This document shows, piece after piece, positions 42,739-51,621 of a stretch of 64,000 nucleotides of DNA. Position 1 is the first letter of the stretch. Every line of letters starts with the position of its first letter. The notes beneath the pieces are model-generated. The model was not told the DNA's origin. It did no database searches and saw nothing but the letters and a program-made list of their open reading frames with translations. The DNA comes from Pseudomonas sessilinigenes (GTDB lineage Bacteria > Pseudomonadota > Gammaproteobacteria > Pseudomonadales > Pseudomonadaceae), in NCBI RefSeq assembly GCF_003850565.1, contig NZ_CP027706.1, positions 6,448,001-6,512,000 of the forward strand, read 5' to 3'. The translations under genes were made by a program, and so were the position numbers.

Positions 42739-44148
42739 ATGAAGACCACCCTGACCCTGATAGCCGCCAGCGTCTTGCTGGCGGCCTGCAGCAGCTCCAC
42801 CCCACACCCGGATAGCGGCCTGCAAGCACCAAAGGCCTGGCAGGCCCCCTCCCATCGCGAAGGCCAACAGCAAGACCCTCGCTGGTGGGCCCGTTTTGGC
42901 AGCCCGGAACTGGACCGCCTGATCGCCGAAGCGCGAACCGGCAGCCATGACCTGGCAGCGGCGATGGCCCGAGTGCGCCAGGCCCAGGCCAGCGCCATCG
43001 TGGCCGGCGCGCCGCTCCTGCCCTCGGTCGAAGGCAGCGTCAATGCCAGCCGGCAAAAGCGCATGGGTGGCAAAGGCAGCAACCAGCAAAGCAGCACCAG
43101 CAGCGACAGGACCGTGAATACGTTCGACGCCGGGCTGAGCGCCACTTATGAAGTCGATTTCTGGGGTGGCAGGCGCGCGGCCCGCGATAGCGCCGTGCTC
43201 GGCGCCCAGGCCAGCGAATTCGACCGGGCAACGGTAGAGCTGACCCTGCTCAGCGGCGTGGCCAACAACTACGCCCAGCTACTTGCGCTACGGGAACAGA
43301 CCCGGATCGCCGAGCTCAACCTGGCCAACGCCCAGCGCGTCCTGCGCCTGGTCCAGACCCGCTACGACTCAGGCTCGGCCACGGCCCTGGAACTGGCCCA
43401 GCAAAAGAGCCTGGTGGCAGCCCAGCAACGCCAGGTACCGCTGGTGCAGCAGCAGGCCGAAGAAGCCCTGATCACCCTCGCCACCCTACTCGGCCGGCCA
43501 GTGCAGAGCCTGGCCCTGAACGCACAACCTTTCGCCGAGCTGACCTGGCCGGACATCGATGCCGGGGTGCCCAGTGAGTTGCTGGCCCGCCGCCCGGATA
43601 TCGCCAGCGCCGAAGTCCGGCTCGCGGCAGCCCAGGCCGATGTCAGTGTGGCCCGGGCCGCCATGCTGCCCACCGTGACCCTGACGGCAAGGCTGGGCTC
43701 GAGCGCCAACAAATTCGACGACGTCCTGCGCAACCCCTTCTACAACCTGGCTTCCGGCCTGGTGGCACCGATCTTCAACGCCGGGCGCCTGAGCGCGGAG
43801 CGCGACCGGGCCACGGCGCGCCAGGAAGAGCTGCTGGAGACCTATCGCGGGGCGATCATCAACGGCTTCGCCGATGTGGAAAAAGCCCTCAACGGCATTC
43901 GTGGCCTGGACCAGCAACGGCAATGGCAGAGCGAGGAGCTGGAACAGGCGCAACGGGCGTTCGATATCGCCCAGAGTCGCTACCAGGCCGGGGCCGCAGA
44001 CCTGCTGTCGGTCCTGGACACCCAGCGCACCCTCTACGCTGCACAGGACCAGAACGTGCAACTGCGCCTGTCGCGATTGCAATCGAGCGTCGCGCTGTAC
44101 AAGGCACTGGGAGGCGGTTGGCAGGCATCCACACCAGCCACGCGCTAG
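42739..44148 (+). CDS. opmQ: Outer-membrane channel OpmQ (NodT/OprM family)
   Basis: 469 residues. Lipobox LLAAC (Cys17) anchors it in the outer membrane. Two outer-membrane efflux domains follow (about 60-250 and 270-450), with the family's WWARFGSPELDRLIAEA and YEVDFWGGRRAARDSA. The channel of the PvdRT pump. Start is ATG 42739; a GTG at 42724 overlapping pvdT is possible. Last gene of the pvdRT-opmQ operon. Confidence 0.92.
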   Translation: MKTTLTLIAASVLLAACSSSTPHPDSGLQAPKAWQAPSHREGQQQDPRWWARFGSPELDRLIAEARTGSHDLAAAMARVRQAQASAIVAGAPLLPSVEGSVNASRQKRMGGKGSNQQSSTSSDRTVNTFDAGLSATYEVDFWGGRRAARDSAVLGAQASEFDRATVELTLLSGVANNYAQLLALREQTRIAELNLANAQRVLRLVQTRYDSGSATALELAQQKSLVAAQQRQVPLVQQQAEEALITLATLLGRPVQSLALNAQPFAELTWPDIDAGVPSELLARRPDIASAEVRLAAAQADVSVARAAMLPTVTLTARLGSSANKFDDVLRNPFYNLASGLVAPIFNAGRLSAERDRATARQEELLETYRGAIINGFADVEKALNGIRGLDQQRQWQSEELEQAQRAFDIAQSRYQAGAADLLSVLDTQRTLYAAQDQNVQLRLSRLQSSVALYKALGGGWQASTPATR

Positions 44149-44172
44149 GTCCTGCGGAGCAAGTCGCTGGGC

Positions 44173-44201
44173 GGCTGGCGAAGCCTTGTGCATCGCCAGC
44201 C
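44173..44201. other. Hairpin after opmQ
   Basis: GGCTGGCGA pairs with TCGCCAGCC across an 11-base loop, 25 bases after the opmQ stop. There is no T-tract. It may end the operon before the DUF3349 gene. Confidence 0.4.
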
Positions 44202-44269
44202 ACCAGGACAACCGGTCGGTTGTTCGCCTAGAATCGACGGTTCGCCACCCATCCCAGGAAGAGCACCCG

Positions 44270-44569
44270 ATGCCCCTCAGAACCGAGCTGGACGAGCCAT
44301 TGGCAGAAGCCGTATCAGCGCTGAAAGAAGCCTTCCCGGACGGTGTCGCGCCCTCCGACTACCACGCCCTGCTGGCCGTCCTGTATGAGCACTTTTCAGA
44401 TCGCAACCTGGCGCAAGTCGTTGCGCAGCTGACCCAGCGGGACCCCGCACTCGTGCTGAACGACATCCACCAGGCCGTGACCCTCGCCAAGCCCAGCCCG
44501 CAGGCGATCGCATCGCTGAACACCCACCTGCACCACCACGGCGTCGCCAAGCTCCTGGCTGACGACTGA
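44270..44569 (+). CDS. DUF3349-family small protein
   Basis: 99 residues. LKEAFPDGVAPSDYHALLAVLYEHFSD and the following helical part match the DUF3349 pattern (as in mycobacterial Rv0543c-like proteins). It is acidic and helical, with no signal or membrane part. It sits between opmQ and pvdP, on the plus strand, and is followed 27 bases later by a SMI1/KNR4 gene, so the two probably form one operon. A role in pyoverdine synthesis is not expected; GAAGAGC is upstream of the ATG. Confidence 0.65.
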   Translation: MPLRTELDEPLAEAVSALKEAFPDGVAPSDYHALLAVLYEHFSDRNLAQVVAQLTQRDPALVLNDIHQAVTLAKPSPQAIASLNTHLHHHGVAKLLADD

Positions 44570-44596
44570 ATACCCGACACATCGACGGACCGACCA

Positions 44597-45022
44597 ATGG
44601 ATTTCGACGACTTCAAGCAACTGCTGGACCACCAGCGCAAGGCCAACCCCATCTGGTTCGAACTGCCCTCGGACAGCCTCGCCACCGAAGCTGCAATCAT
44701 CGAATTTGAAAAGTCCATGGCGCTGCGCCTCCCTGCTCAATACCGGCATTTCCTCAAGGTATGTGGCGGCGGTTACTTTGCCTTGGGAATCGTGTACTCG
44801 CTGGACCAGGCCAGCGATTTCAACCTGGGTAGAAACAACAGCGCCGGCAGCAGCCATTTGCTGTTTTCAGACAATGGCTGCGGCGACTTCTACGGCTTCG
44901 GGATAGAAAACGGCCAATGCCTGGAGCAGGTGCTGTTTTTCGACCACGGCCTGGAACAATGGCAACAGACCAGGTACCCAGGACTGTTCAGCTTCCTGGC
45001 CGACACAGCCCTTGCCAACTGA
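44597..45022 (+). CDS. SMI1/KNR4-domain protein
   Basis: 141 residues. The SMI1/KNR4 fold is visible from ATEAAIIEFEKSMALRLPAQYRHFLKVCGGGYF to a closing helix (about 25-140). SMI1/KNR4 proteins are commonly immunity proteins of contact-dependent or polymorphic toxins. No toxin lies beside it, so it may be an orphan immunity gene. Convergent with pvdP, only 20 bases apart. Confidence 0.75.
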   Translation: MDFDDFKQLLDHQRKANPIWFELPSDSLATEAAIIEFEKSMALRLPAQYRHFLKVCGGGYFALGIVYSLDQASDFNLGRNNSAGSSHLLFSDNGCGDFYGFGIENGQCLEQVLFFDHGLEQWQQTRYPGLFSFLADTALAN

Positions 45023-45042
45023 CCCCTCTGCCTGCCAGCACC

Positions 45043-46671
45043 TCAGAGCTTCAGGTGCTGCGCATACCAGGGCCGCCGCGGGGCGCGCTTGAGCAGCTCC
45101 GGTACCTCTTCATCGCGACTCAGGGCAATCCGCAACGCCAGCTTCATGACCTCCTGGTCCATCTCCAGCGACATTTCCCCAGGGGCATTACCCAGCGGCC
45201 CACAGCCATGGGTCGAGGCCCCCAACCACGGATCGTCTACCTCCACCCAACGCCCCGGCGCGAACCAAGGCACGCCATTGACCTCACGCCGTAGTACTTC
45301 ACCCGGGTGATAGCGTTCGTGGGCACGAAACCAGTCGTCGATCCGGTCATCGATCCAACCATGAAACTTCCAGAACACCGGATGGACGTGGGACGAAAAC
45401 GGGTCACCAAGGAAATCATTCGGCGCCAGGTACCAGCGCCCGGCGAAGTCCGAGGACATGCGCGCCTCCATCACCGGCATACCATTGGAAGGATCACGAG
45501 CAACATCCGCCCAGCGCATATGCAGCCAGTCATGCATGCCCAGCTCGATCTCGGAACCAAATTCGCCCAAGCTCATGCGACTCAGATATTCCGGATCCTG
45601 GTACTGCGACTCCCAAACCTGGAAGTTGCCATAGAAGGCCGCATCACTCTTGAGACCATGCAGCCACTGGGTGAACTCTTCATCATCCTCGGATACCCAG
45701 GCAGGGGGCACCGAGCAGCCATCACGGTTCTCGTAGTAACGAATGAAAGCCTGTCGATCCTGCTCAAGGCGAGCTGATGGCTGCGGTATCTGGCGCCACG
45801 ACACCAAGTCAGGTTGTAGCGAGCGTGCATGCAACAACATGTGCCGATGCATGAACAGAAAATCGATACCTGAGGCATTGCGATGCTTGCGCCGCCCGCG
45901 AGCGCCGCGCTCATGCTTCACCGGCCCCGGCTGCCAACCAAGCCCGCGCAGGCTGTTGCGCTTTTCCTTGGGCAAGGTATGCCAGCGATCACGAGAGGCG
46001 TGCCAGAGCTGATGAAACAATCGGTGCTGTGCAGAGACCAACCATGCCAACAAGGCGGGACTCAGGCCAGCCTGCTCTCGTGCCGCGGGGAAAGGCCGCT
46101 TGCGAGCGACGAAACGCCCGGCCGGTACGGGAGCCAAGGGAGCAAGCTGCAAGGACTGCACACTACCGCTCAAGGTACCAGCGCCAGCATTACCCCAACT
46201 CGCCCAGACTTCATCGAGCACTACCCGGCACTCATGAGAGGGAGAACCGGCAATCTGTCCATCGGGATACAGCCGCCAACGCAGCTTCGCAGCGTCCACC
46301 GAGGCCAGGTCACCCAAGACCAGGAACGCCTCTCCCTTATCATCACGCAGACTTTCAGGACGTCCCAGGAAGCCCCGCAGGCCACGCCCGGCAGGCCCAG
46401 CATCGAGCAACAGCTCACAACCACGGCGAGGCAGGGCGTGAGGGCCATCGGCGTCCAGGAACTCAATATCCCAGATACCTCGCAAGTGATCGGCAAGGCG
46501 TATCCCTGGATCCTGGGCCACCTCCAGCTTGGCTTCACCTGGGGTGATTTCCTGCTCTTCCTTACGGCGAACATCCTGACGCAGCAGTTCCTTCTGGGTA
46601 TAGATCGCCACGGGGATAGCCGCCCCCGTCACCGCCAGACCGGTCAAAAATCCTCGTCTCGAAAACCTCAT
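45043..46671 (-). CDS. pvdP: Periplasmic tyrosinase PvdP
   Basis: 542 residues, near the P. aeruginosa length. The N-terminus has a Tat signal (RRGFLTGLAVTG). The C-terminal tyrosinase domain has copper-binding His clusters: HQLWHASRDRWH, MHRHMLLHARSL, HDWLHMRW and HVHPVFWKFHGWIDDRI. PvdP oxidises the tyrosine of ferribactin and closes the chromophore rings in the periplasm. Start at 46671 has AAGG upstream. A PvdS box (46714-46737) precedes it by 43 bases, and it is divergent from pvdM. Confidence 0.93.
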   Translation of the reverse strand: MRFSRRGFLTGLAVTGAAIPVAIYTQKELLRQDVRRKEEQEITPGEAKLEVAQDPGIRLADHLRGIWDIEFLDADGPHALPRRGCELLLDAGPAGRGLRGFLGRPESLRDDKGEAFLVLGDLASVDAAKLRWRLYPDGQIAGSPSHECRVVLDEVWASWGNAGAGTLSGSVQSLQLAPLAPVPAGRFVARKRPFPAAREQAGLSPALLAWLVSAQHRLFHQLWHASRDRWHTLPKEKRNSLRGLGWQPGPVKHERGARGRRKHRNASGIDFLFMHRHMLLHARSLQPDLVSWRQIPQPSARLEQDRQAFIRYYENRDGCSVPPAWVSEDDEEFTQWLHGLKSDAAFYGNFQVWESQYQDPEYLSRMSLGEFGSEIELGMHDWLHMRWADVARDPSNGMPVMEARMSSDFAGRWYLAPNDFLGDPFSSHVHPVFWKFHGWIDDRIDDWFRAHERYHPGEVLRREVNGVPWFAPGRWVEVDDPWLGASTHGCGPLGNAPGEMSLEMDQEVMKLALRIALSRDEEVPELLKRAPRRPWYAQHLKL

Positions 46672-46713
46672 CGCTCTACCTTTATCCAGTGGCGCGTCAC
46701 GCATCTAGCTAGA

Positions 46714-46737
46714 ACGTTGGATTTGCAGGGAAATTTA
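46714..46737 (-). promoter_or_regulatory. PvdS iron-starvation box, pvdP
   Basis: On the minus strand TAAAT, 16 bases, CGT, preceded by GG. It is 43 bases upstream of the pvdP start. Confidence 0.85.
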
Positions 46738-46760
46738 CCGGCGCGCCGAATCCGGATGGC

Positions 46761-46784
46761 TAAATTTGCCACCCACCAGCTCGT
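46761..46784 (+). promoter_or_regulatory. PvdS iron-starvation box, pvdM
   Basis: TAAAT, 16 bases, CGT, preceded by GC, 96 bases before pvdM. Paired back to back with the pvdP box, with 23 bases between the two. Confidence 0.85.
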
Positions 46785-46879
46785 TTATCGCGGATAGATG
46801 TGCACAAAAAGGTCGGGCCTGTAAGCGCAGCCTCCTCACGCCCGACCCCGTCATCAGCCCGCCTGCGACTGGGATAGCA

Positions 46880-48253
46880 ATGAGCAAAATATCTGGAAAG
46901 AAAACCCTCTACCTGAGCCTGCTGATACTGATCGTCGCCGCCCTCGGGGTTGGGGCCGGAACGGCCTGGCATTACTACTGGAAGGATCGCGTGTCCTACC
47001 CCAATGAAATCGTCAAGCACGCCAACGACCTGCAAGAACGCATCATCTCTTTCGACAGCCATATCACCGTACCGCTGGACTTCGGCACCGAGGGCAGCGA
47101 AGCGGACAAGGACACTCATCGTCAGTTCGACCTGGTAAAGGCCGGACGCGGCAGGATGTCCGGAGCCGCCCTAAGCATCCTCGCCTGGCCGGAGATGTGG
47201 AACGGCCCCAACGCCCCCCACCATCCCACTACTGGCTTCATCGAAGAAGCTCGTCACCAGCGCGAGACCCGTTACCGGATCATCCAGGGCATGGTGCGCG
47301 ACTTCCCCAACCAGGCCGCCATTGCCTACACCCCCGCTGACCTGCGCCGCATCGCCTCCGAAGGCAAACTGGCTGTCGTGATCAGCCTGCTCAACGCCTA
47401 TGCCATGGGGAACGATCTCGACGAGCTGGACAAGTGGGCCGCCCGCGGCATGCGCCTGTTCGGCTTCAGCTATGTCGGCAACAACGACTGGGCTGACTCT
47501 TCGCGCCCCTTGCCATTTTTCAATGACACCCGGGACGCGCTCGGAGGTCTCTCGCCCATCGGCAAGCAGGCTGTGGAGCGGCTCAATGACCTGGGAGTAG
47601 TAATCGACGTTTCGCAAATGTCCAGCAAGGCCCTGGAGGATGTTGCAGCCCTGACCCGAGCTCCGATAGTGGCCTCGCACTCCGCCCCCAGGTCGTTAGT
47701 GGATATCCCACGCAATCTCAGCGACAAGGAACTGCAAGTCATCAAGGCTACAGGAGGCGTCATTCAGGTAGTGGGGTTCTCCACCTACCTGCGCCCACTC
47801 AGCCAGCCGACCCTGGACAAGCTGAACGCACTGCGCCAGCGCTTCGATCTGGGCCCACTGCAAGGACTGGAAAACGCCCTGATGCCAGGAGACGCTGTCA
47901 TCACTATCTGGCCGGAACAACGCTTTGGTGAATATGCCAGTTCGCTGTACGGCATCCTCGACGAAGAACCCAAAGCGAACCTCAAGGACTATGTCGATGC
48001 CATCGACTACACGGTGAAAAAGGTCGGAATCGATCACGTGGGCATCAGCTCCGACTTCAACGAAGGTGGCGGCGTCAACGGCTGGATGAGCGTGGCGGAC
48101 AACCGCAACGTCACCGCAGAGCTGATTCAACGCGGCTACACGGACATCGAGATCGCCAAGCTCTGGGGTGAGAACTACCTGCGCGTCTGGGAACAAGTGC
48201 AGAAGCTGGCCAAGCCCGTCAAGACCTCCATACAACCTGGCACCGCCGGTTGA
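46880..48253 (+). CDS. pvdM: PvdM, membrane-anchored dipeptidase-like protein
   Basis: 457 residues. An N-terminal anchor (about 9-30) places it on the periplasmic side of the inner membrane. The renal-dipeptidase fold is shown by FDSHITVPLDF (metal His), ASHSAPRSLVDIPRN and VGISSDFNEGGG. PvdM is needed for PvdP-dependent oxidation of ferribactin, although its own chemistry is not settled. pvdN follows after 3 bases. ATG at 46880 was chosen because earlier starts fall inside the PvdS box. Confidence 0.9.
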   Translation: MSKISGKKTLYLSLLILIVAALGVGAGTAWHYYWKDRVSYPNEIVKHANDLQERIISFDSHITVPLDFGTEGSEADKDTHRQFDLVKAGRGRMSGAALSILAWPEMWNGPNAPHHPTTGFIEEARHQRETRYRIIQGMVRDFPNQAAIAYTPADLRRIASEGKLAVVISLLNAYAMGNDLDELDKWAARGMRLFGFSYVGNNDWADSSRPLPFFNDTRDALGGLSPIGKQAVERLNDLGVVIDVSQMSSKALEDVAALTRAPIVASHSAPRSLVDIPRNLSDKELQVIKATGGVIQVVGFSTYLRPLSQPTLDKLNALRQRFDLGPLQGLENALMPGDAVITIWPEQRFGEYASSLYGILDEEPKANLKDYVDAIDYTVKKVGIDHVGISSDFNEGGGVNGWMSVADNRNVTAELIQRGYTDIEIAKLWGENYLRVWEQVQKLAKPVKTSIQPGTAG

Positions 48254-48256
48254 ACC

Positions 48257-49570
48257 ATGACCATGAGAATTCCCGTGACCAATCGCCGGACCTTCCTCAA
48301 GCAAGCAGGCCTGCTGGCCGCAGCCATGCCTCTGGGCAACCTAGCGTTAGCCTCCACACAGGCGGCCCGTCCGCCAGCAACCAGCACTTCGACATGGAAC
48401 CAGCTGCGCCAACTATTCGATCTTGACCCTGACTATATCCATCTCTCCAACTTCCTGATCACCTCACACCCCAGGCCCGTACGCGAGGCCATCGAGAAAT
48501 ACCGCGCGGTGCTGGACCGCAACCCTGCGCTGGCGATGGACTACGACACTGAGTACACCTGGCAGCGCGAAGCCCAGGTACGCGAAAGTGTGGGTCGTTA
48601 CCTGCAGATCAAACCCACCCAGATAGCCCTGACCGGCAGCACCACCGAGGGCCTGGCCATGCTGTATGGCGGCATCCACGTGCGTCCTGGACAGGAGATA
48701 CTGACGACAGTGCATGAGCACTACTCGACCCGGAATGTGCTCAAGTACCGGACCCAGCGCGAAGGTACCCAGGTGCGTACGATCGAGCTGTTCAAGTCTC
48801 CCCACCACATGTCCACCGATGAAGTACTGGGGAACATCGAGCGCAATATTCGCCCCAACACTCGCGTACTGGGCATGACCTGGGTGCAATCGGGCAGCGG
48901 CGTCAAACTGCCCATAGGCGAGATCGGCCAACTGGTGGAGCGTCACAACCGCAACCGTAACGAACACGAACGGATCCTGTACTGCGTCGACGGTGTACAC
49001 GGGCTCGGCGTGGAAGACATCAGCTTCGCCGACCTCAATTGCGACTTCTTCGTTGCTGGCACCCACAAATGGATGTTCGGCCCCCGGGGCACCGGGATCT
49101 TCTGCGCCCGCTCGGAAAAACTCGAGCACCTGACCCCGATTACGGCGACGTTTTCCGAGAACAAGGATTTCGCCACCATCATGACCCCCGGCGGCTATCA
49201 CAGCTTCGAGCACCGCTGGGCCGTGGATCAAGCCTTTGAACTGCACATGCAACTAGGCAAGGCCAATATCCAATCACGCATCCATGAGCTCAACAGTTAT
49301 CTCAAGCAGCGACTGCTGGAGTATCCCGGCATAGAACTGGTGACCCCACTGAGCCCAGAGCATTCGGCCGGCTTCACCTTCTTCCGCGGCAAGAACCTGG
49401 ACACCGATGCCACTGCCGCCTGGCTGATCAAGAACCGCGTCCTGGTCGACGCCGTGTACCGCGATGCAGGGCCGGTGGTTCGCATGGCCCCCGGACTACT
49501 CAACAGCGAGGAAGACATCGACCGCACCATAGACCTGCTAGGTAAGCGCTTGCGCGGCAAGACCTCCTGA
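48257..49570 (+). CDS. pvdN: PvdN, Tat-exported PLP-dependent enzyme
   Basis: 437 residues. A Tat signal with RRTFLKQAG at 10-18 is present. The class V aminotransferase domain includes CVDGVHGLG, and the PLP-binding Lys is in AGTHKWMFGPRGTG. PvdN converts the glutamate side chain of the pyoverdine chromophore to succinamide in the periplasm. Coupled to pvdM (gap of 3 bases). ATG 48263 is an alternative start. Confidence 0.93.
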   Translation: MTMRIPVTNRRTFLKQAGLLAAAMPLGNLALASTQAARPPATSTSTWNQLRQLFDLDPDYIHLSNFLITSHPRPVREAIEKYRAVLDRNPALAMDYDTEYTWQREAQVRESVGRYLQIKPTQIALTGSTTEGLAMLYGGIHVRPGQEILTTVHEHYSTRNVLKYRTQREGTQVRTIELFKSPHHMSTDEVLGNIERNIRPNTRVLGMTWVQSGSGVKLPIGEIGQLVERHNRNRNEHERILYCVDGVHGLGVEDISFADLNCDFFVAGTHKWMFGPRGTGIFCARSEKLEHLTPITATFSENKDFATIMTPGGYHSFEHRWAVDQAFELHMQLGKANIQSRIHELNSYLKQRLLEYPGIELVTPLSPEHSAGFTFFRGKNLDTDATAAWLIKNRVLVDAVYRDAGPVVRMAPGLLNSEEDIDRTIDLLGKRLRGKTS

Positions 49571-49605
49571 CCCTGTCTTTTTCTTACATTGAAGGTTATT
49601 GATTG

Positions 49606-50499
49606 ATGAAACCCGTCGCCTACTCCTCCCTGGCCGCGCTGATTGGTTGCCTGATCAGCCTCAACGCACAAGCAGTGGAACCACCCAAGCCCGGCAGCGT
49701 GTTCAAAGACTGCAAGAACTGTCCGGAAATGGTAGTGCTGCCCGCCGGCAGTTTTGTCATGGGCACCCCCGAAGACGAAGTCGGCCGCGAACCCGATGAA
49801 GGCCCACAACATACCGTGACCTTCAAGAAAGCCTTCGCCATGAGTCGCTTCCACGTAACCGCCGCCGAGTTGGATGCCTATATCCGCGAAGCGGGGGCCG
49901 TGGTCAAGGATGGTGATGACCGCCCCGGCCGCCTGTGCAAGGCCAGCAAACCAAGCTACGCACAAGGACCGCGCCAGCCCGCCGTATGCGTAGACTATTC
50001 CGACGTCCAGGCCTATGCCCAATGGCTATCGAAGAAAACCGGCAAGCATTATCGAATGGTCAGCGAAGCCGAACGTGAATATGCCGCACGGGCGGGCAGC
50101 ACCGGCTCCTTCCCTTTCCCATTCGATGAGGAAGGCCAGTACCAAATCACCAAGCATGCCAATACCTATGGCCCCAAGGACGGGTACAGCTATAGCGCCC
50201 CAGTGGGCAGCTACCCACCCAATGCCTTCGGCATGTACGACATGCACGGTAACGTCTATGAGTGGGTGGCCGACTGCTGGCATCCGGACTATGTCGGAGC
50301 TCCCACCGATGGCAGCGCCTGGATGGAGGCATCGGGAGGCGTTTGCCTTGACGCCCAGATCCGCGGCAATGATTGGGGTGAAGCACCGGTATTTTCACGC
50401 TCGGGCAATCGCAACAGTCGCAAGCGCGAAGTCCGTGGCGATTGGCTAAGTTTCCGGGTGGTGCGCGAACTTGAACAACCAGGGGCCAGCCACCCGTGA
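49606..50499 (+). CDS. pvdO: PvdO, formylglycine-generating-enzyme-like protein
   Basis: 297 residues with a Sec signal peptide (about 1-24). FGE-sulfatase domain pattern: VLPAGSFVMGTPEDE, GKHYRMVSEAEREYAARAG, FGMYDMHGNVYEWVADCW, LSFRVVRE. PvdO oxidises dihydropyoverdine to the mature chromophore in the periplasm. ATG 49606 follows a GAAGG site, and a TTG at 49603 is in frame. Last gene of pvdMNO; a strong hairpin follows. Confidence 0.92.
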   Translation: MKPVAYSSLAALIGCLISLNAQAVEPPKPGSVFKDCKNCPEMVVLPAGSFVMGTPEDEVGREPDEGPQHTVTFKKAFAMSRFHVTAAELDAYIREAGAVVKDGDDRPGRLCKASKPSYAQGPRQPAVCVDYSDVQAYAQWLSKKTGKHYRMVSEAEREYAARAGSTGSFPFPFDEEGQYQITKHANTYGPKDGYSYSAPVGSYPPNAFGMYDMHGNVYEWVADCWHPDYVGAPTDGSAWMEASGGVCLDAQIRGNDWGEAPVFSRSGNRNSRKREVRGDWLSFRVVRELEQPGASHP

Positions 50500-50510
50500 C
50501 AAGCTCGCTC

Positions 50511-50548
50511 GACGGTGGTCAAGCGCGATACAGCGCTTGACCACCGTC
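50511..50548. terminator. Bidirectional terminator between pvdO and pvdF
   Basis: GACGGTGGTCAAGCGC and GCGCTTGACCACCGTC form a perfect 16-pair stem with a 6-base loop. It is placed between two convergent gene ends (stops at 50499 and 50559). Confidence 0.8.
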
Positions 50549-50558
50549 AGCCTCAGAC

Positions 50559-51416
50559 CTAGGCCAGGGGTTGGGCAACCTGTTGCGGCTCAAGCTGCTT
50601 GGCCAACAACGCCAGCCCCTCGTGCAAGGCCGGGAACAGGCTGTTGTTGAAGTTGTTCCAGCGCAATTCGAGGATGGTGTCTTCAGGGGAAATCTCGGTA
50701 TTGAGCACGTCGTGGAAGACCTCTCCGGAGTCGATACCATTGTCCACGTAGTGGAAGGAAGCCCCGGTCAGGTACAGCGGCTCGGTCGGTACGGTCTCCC
50801 GGGTCGCCCAATCCACCACCTTCTCGCCCCGGGCGCCATACAAGGCATTCCAGGTGGCGTAGGCACCGCGGCGCTCATAGGGCGACTCGATGCGGGTAAT
50901 GCCCGGGTGGATGTTCATGATCCGCCGGGCGAACGGCGCACCCGGGCGCACCAGCTCGTCGAGGATCACCAGCAAGCCATCCAGCACCACGATATCGGCC
51001 TTGAGCTCCACCAGGGTGTCGTACAGGCGACGCTCGAAGTCCTGCTTGCCGGCAATGTGCTCGGCGCTACCGCGCGGATGGCGGCGATAGGTGGACGGCA
51101 CGCTCAGCAGCAGGTCGTTGACCAAGCGCCCCTGCACGGCGAGGTCCGCCGGATACAGCCACTGGCGCCCCGGCTGGTAGGCGAAGCCATAGTCGCTTAC
51201 CAGCTTCTGGTCCCGTGGCGACTGCTCGTCATCGTCGTAGACCACGCCCACCAGGTTGTAGGCCTCGCCCAGGGGCGTCTGGTTCAACGCCTCCACCAGG
51301 GACTCCAGCACCGATTTCATGTAGCGCTCGTGGTCCTTGTAGGCCACCGGCTGCCCCGCCTTGTCGGCCGCGGCGTTTCGCAGGGACCAGACATACACCA
51401 GATTCTTCTTCGTCAT
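50559..51416 (-). CDS. pvdF: N5-hydroxyornithine formyltransferase PvdF
   Basis: 285 residues. GART-type fold with the catalytic Asn and His in MNIHPGI and the Asp in VDNGIDSGEV. PvdF transfers a formyl group from N10-formyltetrahydrofolate to N5-hydroxyornithine. The product enters the peptide through the NRPSs. ATG at 51416; the ribosome site is modest. A PvdS box (51479-51502) lies 63 bases upstream, back to back with that of pvdE. Confidence 0.93.
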   Translation of the reverse strand: MTKKNLVYVWSLRNAAADKAGQPVAYKDHERYMKSVLESLVEALNQTPLGEAYNLVGVVYDDDEQSPRDQKLVSDYGFAYQPGRQWLYPADLAVQGRLVNDLLLSVPSTYRRHPRGSAEHIAGKQDFERRLYDTLVELKADIVVLDGLLVILDELVRPGAPFARRIMNIHPGITRIESPYERRGAYATWNALYGARGEKVVDWATRETVPTEPLYLTGASFHYVDNGIDSGEVFHDVLNTEISPEDTILELRWNNFNNSLFPALHEGLALLAKQLEPQQVAQPLA

Positions 51417-51478
51417 TCGTTCGCTCTCGCTCAATGGATCAGGCACTGCGTCGATACACGTGCGCCCACAGAACAAGA

Positions 51479-51502
51479 ACGAACCAGGCTGCGGGCAATT
51501 TA
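51479..51502 (-). promoter_or_regulatory. PvdS iron-starvation box, pvdF
   Basis: On the minus strand TAAAT, 16 bases, CGT, preceded by GA, 63 bases before the pvdF start. Confidence 0.85.
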
Positions 51503-51538
51503 TCCGGGACGCCTGCGCCCGGCGGTGGCCGGCAAAGC

Positions 51539-51562
51539 TAAATAGTCGCCGCGACGCTTCGT
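51539..51562 (+). promoter_or_regulatory. PvdS iron-starvation box, pvdE
   Basis: TAAAT, 16 bases, CGT, preceded by GC, 60 bases before the pvdE start. Confidence 0.85.
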
Positions 51563-51621
51563 TTGTTCAGGGGTAAGGGTCCGTGTGCCCCGACCCTCTA
51601 TCCACTCTCTGGGAAGTACTT

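Noticed and set aside
44173..44201. Rho-independent terminator after opmQ
   Set aside because: The hairpin is clear, but without a T-tract it is listed only as a hairpin.
46766..46879. Extended N-terminus of pvdM
   Set aside because: Overlaps the PvdS box; the membrane anchor begins just after 46880.
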